Source: an uncultured Chloroflexota bacterium
GTDB lineage: Bacteria > Chloroflexota > Limnocylindria > Limnocylindrales > CSP1-4
NCBI GenBank assembly: GCA_903924005.1
Contig: CAIXZV010000119.1
Span: 1 to 6,674, forward strand
DNA length: 6,674 nucleotides
Direction: 5' to 3'
Position numbers and translations under genes: made by a program. This document shows, in pieces, positions 1 to 6,164 of this stretch (its first letter is position 1; each line of letters begins with the position of its first letter). The notes beneath the pieces are model-generated. The model ran no database searches and was not told the origin of the DNA. It worked only from the letters and a program-made list of their open reading frames with translations.

Positions 1-69
1 GCCGGCATCGACGCGCTGAAGGCGAAGATCGCCTCCGGCGAGGTCAAGGTCGCCGACTACCTCAAGTAG
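1..69 (+). CDS. C-terminal end of probable BMP-family nucleoside-binding lipoprotein (5' end outside window)
   Basis: The frame is open from the first base and ends at TAG (67-69), giving only the last 22 residues. These read as an amphipathic helix (AGIDALKAKIASG) followed by a short strand and tail (EVKVADYLK). This is how Med/BmpA-type periplasmic or lipoprotein binding proteins commonly end (a helix, then an I-x-S/N-G-x-I/V-x-V pattern). In this transporter family the binding-protein gene usually lies immediately before the ATPase gene, which is the position here. By inference it would capture nucleosides outside the membrane and deliver them to the permeases encoded downstream. The lipobox and ligand-binding domain are outside the window, so the call rests on a short tail plus gene order. 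It could be another protein with a similar C-terminus. Confidence 0.6.
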   Translation, partial: AGIDALKAKIASGEVKVADYLK

Positions 70-97
70 TCGGGAACCTACCCAACCTGGCAAACTG

Positions 98-132
98 CCC
101 GCCCGCTTTCGGCTCAGCCGGGAGCGGGCGGG
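98..132 (+). terminator. Strong GC-rich hairpin between binding-protein and ATPase genes (partial terminator/attenuator)
   Basis: CCCGCCCGCT (98-107) is perfectly complementary to AGCGGGCGGG (123-132). Pairing can continue inward through two G-U pairs and then CGGC (110-113) with GCCG (117-120), leaving a 3-base TCA loop, so the stem is about 16 pairs. It lies 28 bases after the upstream stop codon. It is followed by TTGTAT, which is only a weak U-tract. The shape is that of an intrinsic terminator or attenuator, or of a 3' mRNA-protecting hairpin. Because the transporter genes continue downstream with no obvious new promoter, partial read-through is the likely mode. This would give more binding-protein transcript than ATPase and permease transcript. 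The function is inferred; the structure is directly visible. Confidence 0.7.
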
Positions 133-140
133 TTGTATCC

Positions 141-145
141 GAGGG
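141..145 (+). promoter_or_regulatory. Probable ribosome binding site for the ATPase gene (GAGGG)
   Basis: GAGGG lies 11 bases before the ATG at 157, just outside the hairpin, so it stays accessible. It supports the ATG at 157 over the in-frame TTG at 133. That TTG directly abuts the hairpin, so its own ribosome binding region would be buried in the stem. The spacing is a little long, so the match is moderate. Confidence 0.4.
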
Positions 146-156
146 TCGTACGCGGC

Positions 157-1662
157 ATGCGCCTCGAGCTCCGAGAGATCACCAAGCAGTTCCCCGGCGT
201 CCTGGCGAACGACCGGATCTCCATCTCCGCTGACCGGGGCAAAGTGCTCGGCCTGCTGGGGGAGAACGGCGCCGGCAAGACGACCCTCATGAACATCCTG
301 TCAGGCCTGTACCGGCCTGACTCGGGCGAGATCCTGATCGACGGGCAGGCCCGTACGTTCACCGATCCCGCGGACGCCATCAAGGCCGGCATCGGCATGG
401 TTCACCAGCACTTCATGCTGGTCCCGGTCTTTGACGTTGTGGCGTCCGTTGCCCTTGGGGCTGAGCCCGTGAAGGGCATCCTGGGCAGCTTCGACCGTGC
501 CTCAGCGCGCAAGCGCGTCGTGGAGCTGTCCACGCAGTACGGTCTGGACGTCGACCCCGACGCCCGAATCGAGGACCTCCCCGTCGGCGTCCGCCAGCGG
601 GTGGAGATCCTCAAGGCGCTCTACCGCAAGAGCGACATCCTCGTGCTTGACGAGCCGTCAGCCGTGCTGACGCCGGGCGAGACGGAGGAGCTCTTCGACA
701 TCATCCGCGGTCTTGCCGCTGGCGGCACCACCGTCATCTTCATCACCCACAAGCTCAACGAGGTCCTTGAGGTCGCGGACACCATCACGGTGCTGCGCCG
801 GGGGCGTGTCGCGGGCACGGTCCTCCCCGCGGAGACCACTCGCGAAGAGCTGGCCAACCTCATGGTGGGCCGTGATGTGGAACTCACCGTCAGCCGCGCG
901 CCGGCCAAGCCGCGCGAAGTGGTGCTGGACCTGGCAGACCTCACCGTCCGGGATGACCGGGGTGGTATTGCCGTCCGCGGCATCAACCTCCAGGTGCACG
1001 CCGGCGAGATTGTCGCGGTGGCGGGCGTCCAGGGCAACGGTCAGACCGAGTTGGTGGAGGCCATCACTGGCCTGCGGCACGTTGACTCCGGGACACTCAC
1101 CGTTGGCGGCGAGGTGGTGCAGAACGCGACACCGCGCCACGTGGCCGATATGGGCGTCGCGCACATCCCGGAGGACCGTTCGCGTGACGGCCTCATCGCC
1201 AACATGACGGTTGCTGAGAACTACATCCTCGACACCTACCATCGAAGCCCCTACAGCAGCGGCGTACGGCTCAACCGCAAGGCCATCGCGGAGGAGGCCT
1301 CAAAGGGCGTTCGGGAGTTCGACATCCGGACGCCGTCTGTCGAGACGCACGTGGGAGCGCTGTCCGGAGGCAACCAGCAGAAGGTGATCGTTGCGCGCGA
1401 GTTCTCGCGTCCGGTGAAACTTGTTGTGGCTGCCCAGCCCACCCGTGGTCTGGATGTCGGATCCATCGAGTACATCCACCGGCGGATCATCGAGCAGCGC
1501 GACGCGGGCGCCGCAATCCTCATCGTCAGCACGGAGCTTGACGAGGTCCTCGCATTGGGTGACCGCGTGGCGGTCATGTACGCGGGGCAGATCGTCGGGA
1601 TCCTTCCCTCTGAACAAGCGACCAAGGAGGCGGTCGGGATGCTCATGGGTGGCGTGCATTGA
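157..1662 (+). CDS. Nucleoside/simple-sugar-type ABC transporter ATP-binding protein (two fused nucleotide-binding domains)
   Basis: This 501-residue protein is the cytoplasmic ATPase of a CUT2-like importer, of the NupO/YufO or NupA type that works with BMP-family binding proteins. The first domain has Walker A GENGAGKTT (35-43), Q-loop Q84 in VHQHF, a degenerate signature LPVGVRQR (141-148), Walker B ILVLDEPS (161-168) and switch H198. The second domain has a P-loop lacking the lysine (GVQGNGQTE, 290-298), IPEDR (337-341), an intact signature LSGGNQQK (402-409), and Walker B LVVAAQPTRGLD with Gln in place of the catalytic Glu (Q427). It has S/T (458-459) where the switch His would be. So one composite ATP site looks competent and the other degenerate, as is usual in this family. 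The length is typical. The start at ATG 157 is preferred to TTG 133 because the family begins at about MRLELREITKQFPG. The stop overlaps the next gene by four bases. Substrate identity is inferred from the linked nucleoside hydrolases. Confidence 0.95.
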   Translation: MRLELREITKQFPGVLANDRISISADRGKVLGLLGENGAGKTTLMNILSGLYRPDSGEILIDGQARTFTDPADAIKAGIGMVHQHFMLVPVFDVVASVALGAEPVKGILGSFDRASARKRVVELSTQYGLDVDPDARIEDLPVGVRQRVEILKALYRKSDILVLDEPSAVLTPGETEELFDIIRGLAAGGTTVIFITHKLNEVLEVADTITVLRRGRVAGTVLPAETTREELANLMVGRDVELTVSRAPAKPREVVLDLADLTVRDDRGGIAVRGINLQVHAGEIVAVAGVQGNGQTELVEAITGLRHVDSGTLTVGGEVVQNATPRHVADMGVAHIPEDRSRDGLIANMTVAENYILDTYHRSPYSSGVRLNRKAIAEEASKGVREFDIRTPSVETHVGALSGGNQQKVIVAREFSRPVKLVVAAQPTRGLDVGSIEYIHRRIIEQRDAGAAILIVSTELDEVLALGDRVAVMYAGQIVGILPSEQATKEAVGMLMGGVH

Positions 1663-2858
1663 GCGGGCTGCGCAAGCGGCTTCGGCCGCTCCTCGTCCCA
1701 GTGCTCGCCGTCCTGTCGGCGTTCATTGTCGGTTCGCTGTTCCTGATGCTCTCGGACCTCAAGCACCTCGCTATGATCCCGACGGATCCCATCGGTGCGC
1801 TCACGGGCGCAATGGGCGATGTCATCAACGCCTACCGAGCGCTCCTCCTTGGCGCGTTTGGTGACCCTGCCAAGTTTGCCCTTGCGTTCCAGCAGGGCAC
1901 GCCCAAGGCCTGGACCACAGCGTTGCGGCCCATCACTGAGACGCTGGTGGCCGCCACGCCGCTGATGTTCACGGGTCTCGCAATCGCCGTTTCGTTCCGC
2001 ACCAGCGTGTTCAACATCGGCGGTGACGGCCAGTTTGTGCTGGGCGCCCTGGGTGCCAGCATCGTGGCGCTCGCCTTCCGCGGGATGCCGGCGCCCATCA
2101 CCCTCGTGGCGGCTCTGGCAGGCGGCATCGTCTTCGGCGCCCTCTGGGGCTTCGTGCCGGGCTTCCTCAAGGCGAGGACGGGTGCCCACGAAGTCATCAC
2201 CACCATCATGCTCAACTACGTGGCGCTGCAGATCGTTCAACTTGCGTTGCGGACGGACTTCCTGCGCCAGTCCACCAACTCCCAGCCCATCTCCAAGGTG
2301 CTGGACTTCGTGCGTGTCCCGCTCTTGATCCCGCTTCCGGGTCTCCGGCTCCACTGGGGCTTCATCGCCGCGCTGGTGGTGGCGGCGCTGATCTCGTGGT
2401 TCCTGTTCAAGACCACAAAAGGCTTCGAGCTGCGATCGGCTGGTCAGAACCTCACGGCCGCGCGCTATGCGGGCATGAGCGCGGGCGGCTCAATCATTCT
2501 GGCCATGGTGGTCTCCGGCGCCCTCGCGGGCCTTGGCGGCGCCTTCCAGGTGATGGGCTCCGTGACCCAGATGTCCAACGACGTCAACTCCGGGTACGGC
2601 TGGACCGCCATTGCGCTCGCGCTTCTCGGCGGCACCAGACCTGGCGGCGTTGTGGCTGCAGCGCTGCTGTTTGGTGCGCTCAACAACGGCGGCCACGGGA
2701 TGCAGGTGGCGACGTCTATCCCGCTGGACCTGCTCGTGTTCATCCAGGCGCTCGTGATCATGTTTGTCGCGGCACCTGACCTCGTCCGCAAGATCTACCG
2801 GTTGCGTCCGCCCAAGCCTGAAGTGGTGCCGGCTGCAACCGAAGGGGCATCGGCATGA
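1659..2858 (+). CDS. Nucleoside ABC transporter permease, first subunit (BPD_transp_2 / YufP-NupP type)
   Basis: This 399-residue integral membrane protein is one of the two different permeases forming the transport channel. It has an N-terminal membrane segment (about 10-32), a polar stretch (33-90), then roughly eight more hydrophobic segments (about 91-113, 120-141, 145-170, 182-199, 232-252, 276-300, 315-340, 353-372). The family motif VFNIGGDGQFVLGA is at 117-130, and GAHEVITTIMLNYVA (175-189) and ELRSAGQNLTAARYAGMS (257-274) match the conserved cytoplasmic loops of this permease group. The C-terminus is a proline-rich hydrophilic tail. The start is TTG at 1659, which overlaps the ATPase stop as TTGA. 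No ATG or GTG lies nearby upstream in frame, and GGGTGG at 1647-1652 could serve as a weak ribosome site. A GTG at 1701 is a poorer alternative because it would cut into the first membrane segment. The gene order ATPase, permease, permease is the standard one. Confidence 0.93.
   Translation: MSGLRKRLRPLLVPVLAVLSAFIVGSLFLMLSDLKHLAMIPTDPIGALTGAMGDVINAYRALLLGAFGDPAKFALAFQQGTPKAWTTALRPITETLVAATPLMFTGLAIAVSFRTSVFNIGGDGQFVLGALGASIVALAFRGMPAPITLVAALAGGIVFGALWGFVPGFLKARTGAHEVITTIMLNYVALQIVQLALRTDFLRQSTNSQPISKVLDFVRVPLLIPLPGLRLHWGFIAALVVAALISWFLFKTTKGFELRSAGQNLTAARYAGMSAGGSIILAMVVSGALAGLGGAFQVMGSVTQMSNDVNSGYGWTAIALALLGGTRPGGVVAAALLFGALNNGGHGMQVATSIPLDLLVFIQALVIMFVAAPDLVRKIYRLRPPKPEVVPAATEGASA
2841..2847 (+). 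promoter_or_regulatory. Ribosome binding site for the second permease gene (GAAGGGG)
   Basis: GAAGGGG sits 7 bases before the ATG at 2855, inside the 3' end of the first permease gene. It is the clearest Shine-Dalgarno-like match in the operon and fixes the start at the ATGA overlap. Confidence 0.6.
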
Positions 2859-4138
2859 CCGCGGCAACTGCACCCGTGACCACCGGCGTCCCGCGTATCA
2901 GCGCCGCCCAACAGCGCGCTGAGCGGATGGCCCGCATCCGCGGGATTATCTTCGCCGTCATCGGCCTCGCCGGCTTCAGTTTCGCCTCGGGTTCCATGGG
3001 AAGCGACGTGACGTTCCGCTTCTGGATCCAGGAGCAGGGCGGCGCCGCGTGGGAGATCCACACCGCCGCCGGGCTCCTCTGGATCCTCGCCGGCGTCACC
3101 ACCGGTGTTGGTGGCATCTACCAGCTGTGGAAGGGTGCCAGCGTCAGCTGGCGGCGCTGGATGGCGCTGGCCCTGCCGTTCTGGATTGCCGCGATCATCG
3201 GCACACTGCTCGCCGGTAAGCCAGCCGTGATGACCAACCTGTTTGGCGGCAGCCTCGAGTACGCCTTCCCAATCGCCATGGGCGCCTTTGCGGCCATGAT
3301 TTGCGAGCGCAGCGGCATGCTGAACATCGCCATCGAGGGCAAGTTCCTGCTCGGCGCGTGCGTGGCCTCAATTGCCGCAAGCGTGACCGGTCTGGTTTTT
3401 GTGGGGCCAATTGCCGCCATCCTGGTTGGCGTTGGCGTTGGCTGGCTCATGGCCTGGATGGCCATCCGGCACCGCGTCGACCAGATCATCGCCGGCACGG
3501 TGGTGAACTTTGGCGCGCTTGGCCTGACAAACTTTGTCTACCTGCGCATCCTGCAGCTCAACACGGACATCAACACGCCGCCCACCGTGGAGGCGATCAA
3601 GGTGCCGATCCTGAGTCAAATCCCGGTCCTTGGACCCGTGTTCTTCAGCGGCACGCCCTACCTGTACATCGCCCTGATCACGATGGTCGTGCTCACGTAC
3701 ATGCTGTTCAAGACTCGCTGGGGCCTGCGGCTTCGCGCGTCCGGCGAGTACCCCAACGCTGCAGGCACCGTTGGCGTGGACGTCATCAAAATCCGCTACC
3801 GCGCCATGATGCTGGCCGGGGCGATCGCGGGGTTCGCAGGCTCCTACCTGAGCCTCCACAGCGCGGGCTCGTTCCAGATGAACATGTCAGCCGGCAAGGG
3901 CTTCATCGCGATGGCCGCGATGATCTTCGGCGGCTGGAACCCCATCGGCGCGTTTGGCGCGGCGCTCGTGTTCGGCTTCTCGGACGCCACGCAGACGCTG
4001 CTCTCAAGCCTTGGCGTGGATGTCCCGCCGCAGATCCTCACAAGCGTGCCGTACCTGGTCACCATCGTGGTTGTGGCAGGTCTCGTGGGGCGCGTCCGGG
4101 GTCCGGCGATGGCTGGCATCCCGTACGAGCAGGGCTGA
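2855..4138 (+). CDS. Nucleoside ABC transporter permease, second subunit (BPD_transp_2 / YufQ-NupQ type)
   Basis: This 427-residue membrane protein pairs with the preceding permease to form the heterodimeric channel. The core resembles the family: NIAIEGKFLLGA (157-168), HRVDQIIAGTVVNFGALGLTNF (split motif, 206-227), the cytoplasmic loop GLRLRASGEYPNAAGTVGVD (290-309), and hydrophobic segments at about 135-150, 160-176, 183-204, 212-232, 267-285, 316-334, 349-375 and 396-412. The first 135 residues are additional to the compact version of about 300-320 residues known from Firmicutes. They consist of a polar leader (1-28) and three hydrophobic segments (about 30-47, 70-90, 102-121). From general knowledge, longer forms like this occur in high-GC Gram-positive relatives. 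The start codon overlaps the previous stop as ATGA, with a good ribosome site 7 bases upstream. The usual Glu-Gly-Gln of the NIxxEGQ motif is Glu-Gly-Lys here (K163). Confidence 0.93.
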   Translation: MTAATAPVTTGVPRISAAQQRAERMARIRGIIFAVIGLAGFSFASGSMGSDVTFRFWIQEQGGAAWEIHTAAGLLWILAGVTTGVGGIYQLWKGASVSWRRWMALALPFWIAAIIGTLLAGKPAVMTNLFGGSLEYAFPIAMGAFAAMICERSGMLNIAIEGKFLLGACVASIAASVTGLVFVGPIAAILVGVGVGWLMAWMAIRHRVDQIIAGTVVNFGALGLTNFVYLRILQLNTDINTPPTVEAIKVPILSQIPVLGPVFFSGTPYLYIALITMVVLTYMLFKTRWGLRLRASGEYPNAAGTVGVDVIKIRYRAMMLAGAIAGFAGSYLSLHSAGSFQMNMSAGKGFIAMAAMIFGGWNPIGAFGAALVFGFSDATQTLLSSLGVDVPPQILTSVPYLVTIVVVAGLVGRVRGPAMAGIPYEQG

Positions 4139-4155
4139 GCTCAAGAAGCGTCCCG

Positions 4156-5205
4156 ATGAGTGCTGGCTATGACGTGGAGCGCTGGGCAGCCGTCCACGCC
4201 CTCCCCACCTATCACCGCGCCCCAGCGGGCGCTCGAACGGCTCCCTTCGGGACGCCGGAGCACCCGCTGCCGCTGATCATCGACAGCGATCCGGGTCTGG
4301 ACGACGCGCTGGCCATCGGCCTCGCAGCGGCCAGCCCGGAGTTCAAGCTGCTGGCGGTCACCACGGTTGGCGGCAACGCCGATGTGGCCCGCTGCACGGA
4401 GAACGCGCTTCGGCTGCTCCACGCCTACGGTCGTGACGACGTGCCTGTGGCCGAAGGCGCCGCCGGTGCGCTGCTGGGCTCCATCGTGCGGGCCACGGAG
4501 GTCCACGGCGAGAGCGGTATTGGCACAACCCAGCTTCCGCCCGCGGTGAACACCGCGCGCCCGGAAGGAGCCGTTGCGCTGATTGCGCGGCTGCTGGCCG
4601 AGAGCCCGGAGCCCGTGGCCATCGCGCCCATCGGGCCACTCACCAACATCGCGCTGGTGCTGTGCCAGTACCCGCAGCTCGCCTCGAAGATCTCTCACCT
4701 CTGCCTGATGGGCGGGTCCATCGGGGAGGGGAACTACAGCGTCTCAGCGGAGTTCAACATCGCCGCCGATCCTGAAGCTGCCGATGTGGTCTTCCGCTCG
4801 GGTGTGCCCGTCACGATGATTGGTCTGGACGTGACGCACCAGGCGCTGCTGGACCGTGAGGCGGCGCAAGCCCTGCGTGGGCTCGGCACGCGCTCAGGCG
4901 TGATCGCTGCGGAGCTCACGGACTACGCCCTGGATCGGAACCTCGAGTGGTCCGGCTCAACCACCACGGCCATCCACGACGCCGTGGCGATTGCGCACCT
5001 CATGGTTGGGGACCTTGTGGCTGTGGCGCCCTACTACGTGGCCGTGGACACAACGCAGGGCCCCGCGCGCGGCCGCACGGTGTGCGACGGGCTCCCGTAC
5101 CGGCTGCGCCGCGACGGGCGGACTGCCAACGCCGATGTGGGCATCGTCATCGACGGCGGGCGGTTTGAGCGCCTGCTCCTGGACGCGTTTGCGAGGCTCC
5201 CATGA
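4156..5205 (+). CDS. Inosine-uridine-preferring nucleoside hydrolase (first of tandem pair, with N-terminal extension)
   Basis: This 349-residue cytosolic enzyme is predicted to hydrolyse the N-glycosidic bond of ribonucleosides, giving ribose and free base. The Ca2+/catalytic motif IIDSDPGLDDALA is at 41-53 (D43, D45, D49, D50). TTVGGN ends at N74, VHGESG has H117, and GPLTN has T163. The stretch GEGNYSVSAEFNI supplies N193, E199 and N201, and the C-terminal IHDAVA has H274 and D275. All residues known to matter in the Crithidia-type enzyme are present, so it should be active. Family members normally begin a few residues before the DxDPG motif; here about 37 hydrophilic residues precede it, rich in His, Pro and Arg. 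They have no signal peptide character. No ATG, GTG or TTG lies closer to the core, except a GTG at 4174 that would remove only six residues. The gene starts 17 bases after the permease stop with a weak AAGAAG upstream, and overlaps the next hydrolase by ATGA. Purine versus pyrimidine preference cannot be read with confidence. Confidence 0.93.
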   Translation: MSAGYDVERWAAVHALPTYHRAPAGARTAPFGTPEHPLPLIIDSDPGLDDALAIGLAAASPEFKLLAVTTVGGNADVARCTENALRLLHAYGRDDVPVAEGAAGALLGSIVRATEVHGESGIGTTQLPPAVNTARPEGAVALIARLLAESPEPVAIAPIGPLTNIALVLCQYPQLASKISHLCLMGGSIGEGNYSVSAEFNIAADPEAADVVFRSGVPVTMIGLDVTHQALLDREAAQALRGLGTRSGVIAAELTDYALDRNLEWSGSTTTAIHDAVAIAHLMVGDLVAVAPYYVAVDTTQGPARGRTVCDGLPYRLRRDGRTANADVGIVIDGGRFERLLLDAFARLP

Positions 5206-6140
5206 GCCACCCCATCCCGGTGATCCTTGACTGCGACCCAGGGCACGATGACGCCCTAGCCATCACGCTGGCGCTGGCCCGCCCGGAGCTCAACGTGCTG
5301 GGCATCACCACCGTGGGCGGCAACGCGGGTCTCGAGAACACCACGCGCAACGCGCTCCGGATCCTCGCGCTGCTGAACCGCCCCGACGTGCCGGTGGCCG
5401 CGGGCATTGACGATCCGCTGCTGCGGCCGCTGGAGACCGCGCCCGAGGTCCATGGCAAGAGCGGGCTTGATGGCGCCGATCTGCCGGAGCCCATCTCGGA
5501 GGCGCGGCCCGAGGGCGCCATCGCCTTCTTGGCGGCAACCCTGGCGGCGTCGCCCGAGCCCGTCACGCTGATCCCCACGGGGCCCCTCACCAACATCGGC
5601 CTGCTGCTGCTGGCGCATCCGGAGCTCAAGCCCAAGATCGCGCGCATCTGTCTGATGGGCGGCGCGATGGGTGCGGGCAACTGGACGCCGTCGGCCGAGT
5701 TCAACATCTGGGTGGACCCGGAGGCTGCGCGGATTGTGTTCCGCAGCGGTCTGCCCATCACGATGTGCGGTCTGGACATCACGCACAAGGCGCTGATGGG
5801 GCTGCCCGAGGTGGACCGCCTCCGCGCGCTGGGCACCCGGCCCGGCGACGTCTTCGCGGACCTGCTGTTCTTCTTCACGCGCTTCCACCTGGAGCGCTAC
5901 GGCACCGCCGATACCCCCATCCACGATGCCGTGGCGGTGGCCGCCGTGGCCCTGCCGCACCTGGTGGGGACGCGGCCCCACCACGTGGACGTGGAGGTCA
6001 ACGGCGAGCTCACCCGCGGCATGACCGTCGTGGACCACCGCGGCCAGCCGGGCAAGACGCCGAACGTGGACGTGGCGCTTGATATCGACCGCGCGGCGTT
6101 TGCCGAACTGGTGATCGAGGCCGTCGCGAGCTTCCGCTAG
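5202..6140 (+). CDS. Inosine-uridine-preferring nucleoside hydrolase (second of tandem pair, CDPGHDD type)
   Basis: This 312-residue protein, the normal length for the family, is also predicted to hydrolyse ribonucleosides to base and ribose in the cytoplasm. The metal/catalytic motif VILDCDPGHDDALA is at 7-20 (D10, D12, D16, D17). TTVGGN ends at N41, VHGKSG has H84, and GPLTN has T130. AGNWTPSAEFNI supplies N160, E166 and N168, and IHDAVA has H241 and D242. The CDPGHDD form resembles the RihA/RihB-type enzymes of enterobacteria, which favour pyrimidine nucleosides; this is a weak hint about substrate, not proof. By eye it matches the preceding hydrolase at roughly half of aligned positions, so the two look like paralogues from an old duplication. 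The start overlaps the upstream stop (ATGA), with GAGG at 5193-5196 as a ribosome site. The stop TAG lies within a CTAG shared with the converging gene. Confidence 0.94.
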   Translation: MSHPIPVILDCDPGHDDALAITLALARPELNVLGITTVGGNAGLENTTRNALRILALLNRPDVPVAAGIDDPLLRPLETAPEVHGKSGLDGADLPEPISEARPEGAIAFLAATLAASPEPVTLIPTGPLTNIGLLLLAHPELKPKIARICLMGGAMGAGNWTPSAEFNIWVDPEAARIVFRSGLPITMCGLDITHKALMGLPEVDRLRALGTRPGDVFADLLFFFTRFHLERYGTADTPIHDAVAVAAVALPHLVGTRPHHVDVEVNGELTRGMTVVDHRGQPGKTPNVDVALDIDRAAFAELVIEAVASFR

Positions 6141-6164
6141 GGCGCCGTCTGGCCAGGCGCCAGC
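6136..6164. other. Inverted repeat at the convergent gene junction (possible bidirectional transcript end)
   Basis: GGCGCC at 6141-6146 can pair with GGCGCC at 6156-6161 around a 9-base loop. Flanking GCT (6136-6138) and AGC (6162-6164) can add three pairs across a 2-base bulge. It lies directly after the + strand stop and inside the last codons of the - strand gene. No T-run follows on either strand, so it is not a classical intrinsic terminator. GGCGCC is also common by chance in DNA of this composition. The structure is visible; its role is a guess. Confidence 0.25.
6137..6140. other. Convergent stop-codon overlap (CTAG)
   Basis: The palindrome CTAG supplies TAG as the stop codon for both genes: 6138-6140 on the + strand for the nucleoside hydrolase and 6139-6137 on the - strand for the GerMN-Gmad2 gene. 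The two coding regions therefore overlap tail to tail by four bases. There is no intergenic space for a separate terminator. Confidence 0.85.

Noticed and set aside
133..156. Alternative TTG start for the ATPase at 133, adding eight residues.
   Set aside because: The codon directly follows the hairpin stem, so any ribosome site would be sequestered. The extra residues do not match the family N-terminus, and ATG 157 gives the expected start.
1251..2354. Long open frame on the - strand (367 codons) opposite the ATPase and first permease genes.
   Set aside because: Its translation is highly charged, repetitive in character and domain-free. It spans the junction of two well-supported + strand genes, so it is a composition artefact.
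3301..4155. The first hydrolase frame stays open far upstream through the second permease gene, suggesting a much longer fused protein.
   Set aside because: The upstream translation is low-complexity, Arg/His/Pro-rich sequence with no family match, while the overlapping frame encodes a clear permease. Absence of stops is expected out of frame in GC-rich DNA.
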